Assembly: GCF_019029495.1 (NCBI RefSeq)
Contig: NZ_JAERQM010000002.1
Coordinates: 186,001-250,000, forward strand
Direction of reading: 5' to 3'
Length of the DNA stretch: 64,000 nucleotides
Source: Falsiroseomonas oleicola
GTDB lineage: Bacteria; Pseudomonadota; Alphaproteobacteria; Acetobacterales; Acetobacteraceae
The notes under the pieces are model-generated. The model was not told the origin of the DNA. It searched no databases and worked only from the letters and a program-made list of their open reading frames with translations. Shown in pieces: positions 7,745-15,900 of the stretch. The number at the start of each line of letters is the position of its first letter. The first letter of the stretch is position 1. Position numbers and translations under genes: made by a program.

Positions 7745-9520
7745 ATGCAACATTCCGCCTCCGGCGCCGCCCTGGTGGCCCTGCGCGCCGAACTGGTCCG
7801 TCAGGGCCTGGATGGCCTTCTGGTGCCGCGTGCCGATGCCTTCCTCGGCGAATATGTGCCCCCCTCGGCCGAGCGCCTCGCCTGGCTCACCGGCTTCACC
7901 GGCAGTGCCGGCATGGCGCTGGTGCTGCGGGACCGGGCGGTGCTGTTCGTCGATGGCCGCTACACCACCCAGGCCGCGGCCGAAGCCCCGGGCTGGGAGC
8001 GTCGCCATCTGCTGGAACAGCCGCCCGCCGCCTTCCTGAAGGCGGAGGCGCCGGGCGCGCGCATCGGCTACGATCCCTGGCTGCATCCACAGGCGGCGCT
8101 CGACCGGCTGGCGGAATCGGGCGCCGTGCTGGTGCCGATGGCGGCCAATGCGGTGGATGCGGTCTGGTTCGACCGCCCCGCCCCGCCGGCGGCCCCCGCC
8201 TCGGTGCATCCGCCGGACTGCGCGGGCGTGGATTCGGCGGAGAAACGCGCCGCGGCGGCGGCGTTGCTGCGGGAGGCCGGGCAGGATGCGGCGGTGCTGG
8301 CCGATCCGCATTCCGTCGCCTGGCTGCTGAACATCCGCGGCCGCGACCTGACCCATACGCCGCTGGCCCTCGCGGTGGCGCTGCTGCATGCCGATGCGCG
8401 GGTCGATCTGTTCCTCGACCCCGCGCGGGCTGATGCGGCGCTGCGGCGGCATCTCGGCAACGCCGTGGCGCTGCACCCGCCCGCGGCGCTGGACTCGGCG
8501 CTGGACGGCCTGGCGGGCCGGCGGGTGCGGCTGGATGCGGAGGTGACGCCGGCCTGGTTTGCCCAGCGCCTGCGCGCGGCGGGGGCGGAACCGGTCGCCG
8601 GGGAGGATCCCTGCCGCCTGCCGCGCGCCTGCAAGAACCCGGTGGAGCAGGCGGGCGCGCGGGCCGCGCATCGGCGCGATGCCGTCGCCCTGTGCCGCTT
8701 CCTCGCCTGGTTCGCCGAGGCCGCGCCGGCGGGCGGGCAAACCGAACTCTCCGCCGCCGCCAGGCTGCTGGCGCTGCGGGCGGAGGCGCCGGACTTCGTG
8801 GCGGAGAGCTTCCCCGCGATCAGCGGCGCCGGGGAGCACGGCGCGATCATCCACTACCGCGCCACGGCGGAGAGCGACCGGCCGATCCGCCCGGATGAGT
8901 GCTACCTGATCGACAGTGGCGCGCAGTACCGGGACGGCACCACGGATGTCACCCGCACCCTCTGGACCGGGCCGGGCGACCCGCCGGAGGAACTGGCCGC
9001 ACGCTACACCATGGTGTTGCAGGGCCATCTGGCGCTGTCGGCGCTGCGCTTTCCGGAAGGTGTGGCCGGGGTGCATCTGGATGCGCTGGCGCGGCACGCG
9101 CTGTGGCAGGCGGGGCTGGACTACGACCATGGCACCGGCCATGGCGTCGGCAGCTTCCTCTCGGTGCATGAGGGGCCGGCCGGCATCAGCCGCGCGGCGC
9201 GGCCGGTGCCGTTGAAGCCCGGCATGATCCTGTCCAATGAGCCCGGCTTCTACCTGCCGGGCGCCTACGGCATCCGGATCGAGAACCTGCTCATGGTCGC
9301 CCCGGCGCCGGAACTGCCGGGTCAGACCAGGCCCTTCCTGCAGTTCGAGACCCTGACCTTCGCACCCTATGACCGTCGGCTGATCCAGGTGGCGCGCCTC
9401 TGCGCGGCGGAGCGGAAGCAGGTGGATGCCTATCATGCGGCGGTTCTGCACCGCCTGGGCCCGCTGCTGCCGGCGCGGGAGGCGGGCTGGCTGGCGACCG
9501 CCTGCGAAAGGCTGGGCTGA
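7745..9520 (+). CDS. Aminopeptidase P family Xaa-Pro peptidase
   Basis: This encodes 591 residues, typical of the long three-domain aminopeptidase P form. It removes an N-terminal residue preceding proline. Two creatinase-like N-terminal domains (LTGFTGSAGMALV, AVLFVDGRYTTQA) are followed by the pita-bread metalloprotease domain. That domain has the two Asp ligands in YLIDSGAQYRDGTTDVTRT, a His in HGTGHGVG, and the Glu ligands in LSNEPGFYLPG and GIRIENL. These provide the dinuclear metal site. The protein has no signal peptide, so it is cytoplasmic. No strong ribosome site precedes the ATG at 7745. It is transcribed divergently from the DUF1127 gene. Confidence 0.93.
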   Translation: MQHSASGAALVALRAELVRQGLDGLLVPRADAFLGEYVPPSAERLAWLTGFTGSAGMALVLRDRAVLFVDGRYTTQAAAEAPGWERRHLLEQPPAAFLKAEAPGARIGYDPWLHPQAALDRLAESGAVLVPMAANAVDAVWFDRPAPPAAPASVHPPDCAGVDSAEKRAAAAALLREAGQDAAVLADPHSVAWLLNIRGRDLTHTPLALAVALLHADARVDLFLDPARADAALRRHLGNAVALHPPAALDSALDGLAGRRVRLDAEVTPAWFAQRLRAAGAEPVAGEDPCRLPRACKNPVEQAGARAAHRRDAVALCRFLAWFAEAAPAGGQTELSAAARLLALRAEAPDFVAESFPAISGAGEHGAIIHYRATAESDRPIRPDECYLIDSGAQYRDGTTDVTRTLWTGPGDPPEELAARYTMVLQGHLALSALRFPEGVAGVHLDALARHALWQAGLDYDHGTGHGVGSFLSVHEGPAGISRAARPVPLKPGMILSNEPGFYLPGAYGIRIENLLMVAPAPELPGQTRPFLQFETLTFAPYDRRLIQVARLCAAERKQVDAYHAAVLHRLGPLLPAREAGWLATACERLG

Positions 9521-9744
9521 CGCCCGGCCTGGCGCGGCGGTTGAGGATCCGAGTCGTCACGCTCGCATCACCGCGGCGCCGCTTTTGTGGCGGCGATCGG
9601 ACGCGCCGTTGACAACTATTTGTGATCTCCTGGCCGGAACCGCCTGCCGGTCCGCGTTGTGGCGCGCGGCGCGTTTCCGGGTGGTCCATTGCGAAGAAGC
9701 GCAACTTTCACGGGCATTTTGCTGGACTGACGCAGCGAAAGGTT

Positions 9745-9763
9745 GTTGATGCTCTTAATCAAC
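9745..9763. promoter_or_regulatory. Short dyad upstream of the cellulose operon
   Basis: GTTGAT-GCTCTTA-ATCAAC is a perfect 6-bp inverted repeat ending 35 bases before the GH8 start. The surrounding 9521-9798 gap is more AT-rich than neighbouring DNA and probably holds the operon promoter, but no convincing -35/-10 pair was seen. Confidence 0.25.
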
Positions 9764-9798
9764 TTCCTCTTCATCTGCTGCTGCGATCCTGGAACCAC

Positions 9799-10893
9799 AT
9801 GTCCCATCCAATTCGCCGCCGCGCCCTGTTCGCCCTGGCCGCCGCACCCGCGCTGCCAGCCCCCGCCGTCGCACGTCAGGCGGCCTCCGGCCCGCCGGGG
9901 GTGCCGGTGCTGGAGCCGGCCGAATGGCAGGCCTTCTGCAACCGCTTCCTGCGTCCGGATGGGCGGGTGGTGGACACCTTCAACAACAACATCTCGCATA
10001 GCGAGGGCCAGGGCTGGGCGCTGGTCTGTGCCGAGCAGGCGCTGGACCAGGAGACCTTCGACCGGATCCTGGGATGGACGCTGCGGGTCCTGGGCCGGCC
10101 GCAGGACGCCTTGCTGTCCTGGCGCTACCGGCCGGATGCCCGGGGCGGCGGCGGTGCGGTGGACGATCCGAACAACGCCACCGATGGCGACCTGATGGTG
10201 GCCTGGGCGCTGCTGCGGGCCGGCAAGCGCTGGCGATCGCCGGAATACACCGCGCAGGGCACCGCGATCGCACGCGATGTGCTGCGCCTGCTGGTGCGCC
10301 AGGTGGGGGAGGAAACCGTCCTGTTGCCCGGCGCCAGCGGCTTCGAGCAGCGCGACCATGTGGTCATCAACCCTTCCTACTACGCCTTCCCGGCGCTGCG
10401 CGCGCTGGCCCAGGCGGTGCCGGACCCGACCTGGCTGCGCCTTGCCTCGGATGGCCTGTCGCTGCTGCGCCGGGCGCGCTTCGGCCGCTGGGGCCTGCCG
10501 GCGGACTGGGTGGCGCTGCCGCGCGGCGGCGGCCGGCCGGCCCCGGCGCCCGGCTGGCCGGCGCGCTTCTCCTATGACGCGGTCCGTGTGCCGCTGTACC
10601 TGGCCTGGGCGGGGCTGGGGCGGGAGCCGGCGGCGATCGGTGCGGCACGCTTCTGGTCCGACCCCCAGCATGCGCGGATGCCGGCCTGGACTGATTTCGG
10701 TTCAGACGCGATCTCGCCCTATGCGGCGTCGGCGGGGATCCGGGCGGTGGCACAACTCGCCATCGCCAAACATGGCAGCGAGGATCAGATTCCGACTTTT
10801 TCCTCAATATCTGAGTCGCAGGACTATTATTCCGCTATTCTTGCGCTGCTCGCCCGTCTCGCTTGGCGAGACTCCTTGATATCTTCGATATAG
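9799..10893 (+). CDS. bcsZ: Glycoside hydrolase family 8 endoglucanase of the cellulose operon
   Basis: This encodes 364 residues with a signal peptide (RRRALFALAAAPALPAPAVARQA). NNISHSEGQGWALV holds the GH8 general-acid Glu. VDDPNNATDGDLMVAWALL, WRSPEYTAQ and VINPSYYAFPALRAL are further GH8 blocks. In Komagataeibacter the equivalent CMCax lies just upstream of the synthase genes and is needed for normal ribbon assembly, and its place here is the same. The protein acts in the periplasm, cutting beta-1,4-glucan, possibly to release tangled chains during secretion. The start at 9799 begins the signal peptide. About 80 bases separate it from the next gene. Confidence 0.92.
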   Translation: MSHPIRRRALFALAAAPALPAPAVARQAASGPPGVPVLEPAEWQAFCNRFLRPDGRVVDTFNNNISHSEGQGWALVCAEQALDQETFDRILGWTLRVLGRPQDALLSWRYRPDARGGGGAVDDPNNATDGDLMVAWALLRAGKRWRSPEYTAQGTAIARDVLRLLVRQVGEETVLLPGASGFEQRDHVVINPSYYAFPALRALAQAVPDPTWLRLASDGLSLLRRARFGRWGLPADWVALPRGGGRPAPAPGWPARFSYDAVRVPLYLAWAGLGREPAAIGAARFWSDPQHARMPAWTDFGSDAISPYAASAGIRAVAQLAIAKHGSEDQIPTFSSISESQDYYSAILALLARLAWRDSLISSI

Positions 10894-10975
10894 GCCTGCC
10901 GATGCGGTAGAGATTGGGTATTCCCTAACCGTCGCGGCCACGGCATGTTGCACCGCGATTGGGGGTTGATCTCGC

Positions 10976-12127
10976 ATGCGCCAAGATACGGATGTGGCTA
11001 GGGTTGCTGCCGCACTGCGGGCTCCAGCCATCCGTTACCGCAGTTTCGGAAATGAGCCGGTGCGCACGCCTGCGCCGCCGCCGGAGGGAGAGGCCTATGG
11101 CCTGCTCGGCGCCGCCATGACCGCGGCGGCCGAGGCGGGCCAACAGCAGGGCCATCCCCCGGCCGAGTCCTGGCCGTCGCCGGACACCACAGCCGAGACG
11201 CGAAGCTGGCCGGAGCCTGCGCCCGCCGCGACGTGGCCGCCGCCGGCCGCGCCCGTGGAGGCCCCGCCGCCCTGGTCCGAACCCGCGCCACAGGCATGGT
11301 CGGAGCCGGCCCCGCAGGTCGTGCCGGAGCCGGCCCCGCAGGTCGTGCCGGAGCCTGCGCCGCGGGTCGTGCCGGAGCCTGCGCAGCAGGTGTGGTCAGA
11401 ACCCCCGCAGGTCTGGTCCGATCCGACGCCCGTGCCGCCGGCGCCGCCGGCCGTTTCCTGGTCCGATCCGGCTCCGGCCGCCCCCGCCTGGCCCGCCCCG
11501 GCCCCGGTGATGGCGCCGCCCGTCATGGCCCAGCCATCGGCGCCCGTCGCGCCGCCGCCCGCTGCCGAACCGCCGCCTGTCGCTGCGCCGCCGCCCGTGC
11601 CCGCTGCGCCGGAGCCGGCGGCCCCGTCCGGCTGGACCCCGGTGGCGGAACCGCCCGCCGCCCGGGCCCAGCCGCCCGCGCCCTTGCCTGTCGAGGCGCC
11701 GACCCGTCGCAGCTATGGCGTGGCCGATATGGGGCTGCTGCGGGCCGCCGATGCCATGGTGGCGCCGCCCGTCTCGCGTCTCGGCATGTCGACCCTGTCG
11801 CAGCTTTCCGCCGCACCGCCCGCGGGCGGTGCGGGGCAGCCCCAGGGCGCGCCGCGTGCCATGTTCCCCCTGATCGAGGCGCTGGACCTGCCCGGTGGCC
11901 TGACGGCCCGGCGCGGCGCCGCCGTGGCGGAACCCTTGCCTGAGCCTGAGCCGGCGCCGGAACCCCTGGCCCCCGAGCCGTCTCCCTTGCCGGCCATCCT
12001 GACGGCCGCCGAGATCGACCTGCCCCTGCCGGAACTGCTGCGCCTGCTGGCGGCGGATCCGGCGGAGAGTGCCGATGCCTTCCTCGCCCTGCGCCACGCG
12101 CCGCAGGCCGAACCGCCCCAATCCTGA
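10976..12127 (+). CDS. Pro-rich CcpA/BcsP-like cellulose biosynthesis accessory protein
   Basis: This encodes 383 residues. A short N-terminal segment, VARVAAALRAPAIRYRSFGNEP, resembles the start of Komagataeibacter CcpAx and of BcsP/BcsR-type regulators. It is followed by about 180 residues of low-complexity Pro/Ala/Glu/Trp sequence with repeats such as WSEPAPQ and VVPEPAPQ. A second conserved-looking patch (RRSYGVADMGLLRAADAMVAPP) and a C-terminal helix (LPELLRLLAADPAESADAFL) follow. CcpA helps order terminal complexes for crystalline cellulose with BcsD. The order GH8-CcpA-like-synthase matches Acetobacteraceae. Family assignment rests on position and the short N-terminal likeness, because the rest is disordered. 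Confidence 0.6.
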   Translation: MRQDTDVARVAAALRAPAIRYRSFGNEPVRTPAPPPEGEAYGLLGAAMTAAAEAGQQQGHPPAESWPSPDTTAETRSWPEPAPAATWPPPAAPVEAPPPWSEPAPQAWSEPAPQVVPEPAPQVVPEPAPRVVPEPAQQVWSEPPQVWSDPTPVPPAPPAVSWSDPAPAAPAWPAPAPVMAPPVMAQPSAPVAPPPAAEPPPVAAPPPVPAAPEPAAPSGWTPVAEPPAARAQPPAPLPVEAPTRRSYGVADMGLLRAADAMVAPPVSRLGMSTLSQLSAAPPAGGAGQPQGAPRAMFPLIEALDLPGGLTARRGAAVAEPLPEPEPAPEPLAPEPSPLPAILTAAEIDLPLPELLRLLAADPAESADAFLALRHAPQAEPPQS

Positions 12128-12161
12128 TGTTCCACGCTCCGACGGGAGGCTACCCCCGACC

Positions 12162-12962
12162 ATGCCGCTGATCTGTTTCGCATCTCCCAAGGGCGGCGTC
12201 GGTAAGACCACGCTGGCGGCCAATCTCGCTGATGCCCTGCAGCGCGAGGGCCGGCGCACCCTGGTCATCGATTTCGACCCGCAGAACACGCTGCGCCTGC
12301 ATTTCGGCGTGCCGCTGTCCGACATGGGCGGCTTCACCTCCGAACTGCCGCGCCGCCCCGACTGGCGCAGTTGCGTGCGCGAGACCAGTTCGGGCGTGAT
12401 GGTGCTGCCGCACGGCGCCATGGAACTGCGCGGCGCGCTGGGCCTGGCCGCGGCGCTGGAACGGGACCCGGAACTGCTGGCGGCGCCGATGCGCGCCATC
12501 CTGGCCGATCCCGGCCTCACCGTGATCGCCGACACCTCCCCCGGCCCGTCGCATGCGCTGGCGGTGCTGGTGCCGATGGCCTCCATGGTCATCGCCGTGC
12601 TTCAGGCGGAAGCGATCAGCGCGGCGCTGATCCCGGATATCGACAGCGGCCGCTTCCTCGGCTCGGGCACCATGGCGGCGCTGTTCGCCGGCCGCCTGCG
12701 GGTGGTGCTGAACGAGGTGGACCTGAATTCCCGCCTGTCCCGCGCCGCTGCGGATGCCGTCGCGCGCCATCTCGGCCCGCGCCTGCTGGGCGCCGTCAGC
12801 CGCGATGAGACGATGGCGGAGGCCCTGGCCATGCAGAAGCTGGTGCAGGAAATCGCGCCGGACAGCCGTGCGGCCGAGGATCTGCGCGGCATCGCCCGCG
12901 CCATCGAGGCCGCGCTGCCGGCCGCGCCGGAAGGCTTCGGCATGGGCTGGGGCGCCCGATGA
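12162..12962 (+). CDS. bcsQ: Cellulose biosynthesis protein BcsQ (ParA/MinD-like ATPase)
   Basis: This encodes 266 residues. The N-terminus MPLICFASPKGGVGKTTLAANLAD holds the deviant Walker A of ParA/MinD ATPases. LVIDFDPQNTLRLHFG follows (the Asp-Pro-Gln-Asn is typical of BcsQ), and the later VIADTSPGPSHAL contains the Walker B Asp. BcsQ localises the synthase complex to the cell pole and is required for cellulose output in enterobacteria. A GGGAGG lies 12 bases before the ATG. The stop overlaps the bcsAB start by 4 bases (ATGA), implying translational coupling. BcsQ together with BcsD and a CcpA-like protein mixes features of different bcs operon classes. Confidence 0.93.
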   Translation: MPLICFASPKGGVGKTTLAANLADALQREGRRTLVIDFDPQNTLRLHFGVPLSDMGGFTSELPRRPDWRSCVRETSSGVMVLPHGAMELRGALGLAAALERDPELLAAPMRAILADPGLTVIADTSPGPSHALAVLVPMASMVIAVLQAEAISAALIPDIDSGRFLGSGTMAALFAGRLRVVLNEVDLNSRLSRAAADAVARHLGPRLLGAVSRDETMAEALAMQKLVQEIAPDSRAAEDLRGIARAIEAALPAAPEGFGMGWGAR

Positions 12963-15900
12963 GCTTCGCGCAATCGCTACGCCAGCGCCGCGCTTTTCGC
13001 AGCGGCCCATGGGCACGGAGCTGGGTCATCTGGCCGCTGATGTTGCTCAGTCTGGTGATCGGCGTGATCTTCATGGTCGCGCCGCTTCAGGCCGAGCAGC
13101 AGGCCTGGCTGGCGGTTGCGGGATTCCTTCTGTTCCTTGTCGCCAACCGTATTCCCGGCCGGGCGATGACGATCTTCGTCGTCTTCATGTCCTGCCTTGT
13201 GTCGATGCGCTACATCTACTGGCGGCTGGTCGACACGCTGGAATTCACCAGCTTCCTGCAGACCTTCCTCGGCACCGGCCTGTTGCTGGCCGAGGTCTAT
13301 GCCGTCTCCACCATGCTGCTGGCCTATTTCCAGGCGATCTGGCCCTTGGACCGCAAGCCGGTGCCGCTGCCGGAGGATCCGGATGAGTGGCCGACCATCG
13401 ACGTCTTCATCCCGAGCTACAACGAACCGCTGGAGATCGTGAAGCCGGCCATCTACGGCGCGCTGGCGATCGACTGGCCGCGCGACAAGATGAACGTCTA
13501 TCTGCTGGATGACGGGCGGCGCGACGAATTCCGGCGATTCTGCGAACAGGTCGGCTGCAACTACCTGATCCGCGGCGACAACAAGGGCGCCAAAGCCGGC
13601 AATATCAATGCCGCGCTGAAGGTGACCAACGGCGAATACATCTGCATCTTCGACTGCGACCATGTCGCGACCCGCGCCTTCCTCCAGCTCACCGTGGGCT
13701 GGCTGTTGCGGGACCGCGACCTCGCCATGGTGCAGACGCCGCACCACTTCTATTCGCCTGACCCCTTCGAGCGGAACCTCGCCTCCGGTGAGCGCGTGCC
13801 GAATGAGGGGCTGCTGTTCTACGGCATGGTGCAGCAGGGCAACGACTTGTGGAACGCGGCCTTCTTCTGCGGCTCCTGCGCGGTGATCCGGCGCGAGGCG
13901 CTGCTGGAAGTGGGCGGCGTGCCGACCGAGACGGTGACGGAGGACTGCCACTGCTCGCTGAAGATGCAGCGGCGTGGCTGGCGCACCGCCTATCTGCGCA
14001 TCCCGCTGGCGGCCGGCCTGGCGACGGAACGGCTGATGCTGCACATCGGCCAGCGCATGCGCTGGGGCCGTGGCATGATCCAGATCCTGCGCATCGAGAA
14101 TCCGATGCTCGGCTCCGGGCTGAAATTCTACCAGCGCTGCTGCTACTTCATGTCGCAGTTCCACTTCCTGTTCCCGCTGCCGCGCTTCGTCTTCCTGACC
14201 GCGCCGCTGGCCTTCCTGCTGTTCGGCGAAAGCATCATCGCGGCCAGCCCGCTGGCCATTATCGCCTATGCCGGCCCGCATATCCTGCATTCGGTCGGCG
14301 CCACCAGCCGGCTATCCGGCCATGTGCGCCACAGCTTCTGGTCCGAGATCTATGAGACGGTGCTGGCGCTGTATTTGATCCCCGTGATGCTGGCGACCTT
14401 GCTCGATCCCAAAAAGGGAAAATTCAACGTCACCGACAAGGGCGGCACGCTGCAGGAAGGCTTCTTCGACCTGCGCGCCGTGGGGCCGAACATGGTGCTG
14501 GCGCTGGCGCTGATCGCGGGCCTGCTGTCGGGCATCTACGGGCTGAGCACCAATCCGGTGGAAAGCCTCGACTTCCAGGCCTTCGCGCTGAACTTCCTCT
14601 GGGCGACGCTGTCCTTCGTGGTGGTGCTGGCGGGTCTCGCCGTCGGTCGTGAACGCCGGCAGGTGCGCGAACGCGCGCGCGTCGGCGCGGTGATCGCGGC
14701 CAATGCCGTGCTGCCCGATGGGCGGGTGATCGAAGGCGAGACCATGGACCTTTCGCTGGGCGGCGCCGCGGTCGCCATCGAACGTCCGGCGGATGTGGCG
14801 GAGAATACGCCGATCACGCTGGAGTTGGATGTCGGCCCCGAATGGGTCGCCATCCCGGCCGAGGTTCTGCGCTGGCAGGACGGGCGGATGCAACTGCGCT
14901 TCGCGGCGCAGACGCTGCATGACGAGGGTAACATTGTGCGCGCCGTTCTTGGCCGCGCGGATGCATGGGTGGATTGGGACGACGTGCGCGAAGACAAACC
15001 ACTCCGCAGCCTTGGTGAGGTGGCGCGGTCCATCGGCGGCCTGTTCCGCGGCGACAGCCAGTTCTCCTTCTTCACGCGCCGCCAGCGGCGCAACCGGGTG
15101 GTGATGGAGGCCCCGCCGCCGGAAGCCATCACGGCCGACACGGCGCCGGAGATCGTGCCGCCGCCCCGCCGGGCGCGTGGCGAGACCGCCGTGCGGCGCG
15201 CCGCGGCCGTCGCCCTGGCCCTGGCCCTGTCGGCGCCGGGCCTCGCCATGGCGCAGGTCAATCTGCGCGGCGCCCCGCCTCCGCCGACGCCGTTGCAGCC
15301 GGGGCCGCAAGGTCTGCCGCTGACGCTCACCCCGCAGTCGCCGGGCGTTGGCACCTTCGGGGCGCCGGCCACCCAGAGCGGCGCGGTGCCCTTGCAGCAG
15401 CAGGGCTCGCCCTTCGTGCCGCCGGGCCAGCCGCCCGCGGCATCGGGCAATGTGCTGGCGCCATTCAGCCAGCAGGGGCCGGCGCCGTCGGCCCCAGGCT
15501 CCAACGTCGTGGCGCCCTTCGGCCAGCCGGCCCAGCCCGGGCAGGCGCCTTCCGCCTCCGGGTCCAATGTGCGGACGCCCTTCGGCCAGCCGGCGCAGCC
15601 GGGCCAGGCGCCCGCCGCCTCCGCCGATGCGCCGCTGGCGCCCTTCGGCCAGGTTGCGCCGGGGCAGTTCCCGGGCCAGCAGGGGCCGATCGGCGTCCAG
15701 GTCAATACCGGCCTGCCGCCGCTGCCGCAGGCGCAGCCGGGCTTCCTCGGCGGCGTCGGTGTCGGCAGCTTCGGCGTGCCGACCGGCGATGTCGGCTCCA
15801 CCCGCACTGAGACCCGCACCCTGCGCCAGCTTGGCCTGCGCGCACCGATGCAGATGCGCGGCACGTCCGACTTGCAGGGCGTGCTGTTCGGCGTGCGTGG

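Noticed and set aside
9609-9640. TTGACA hexamer upstream of the cellulose operon as a -35 box.
   Set aside because: No acceptable -10 element lies 16-18 bases downstream.
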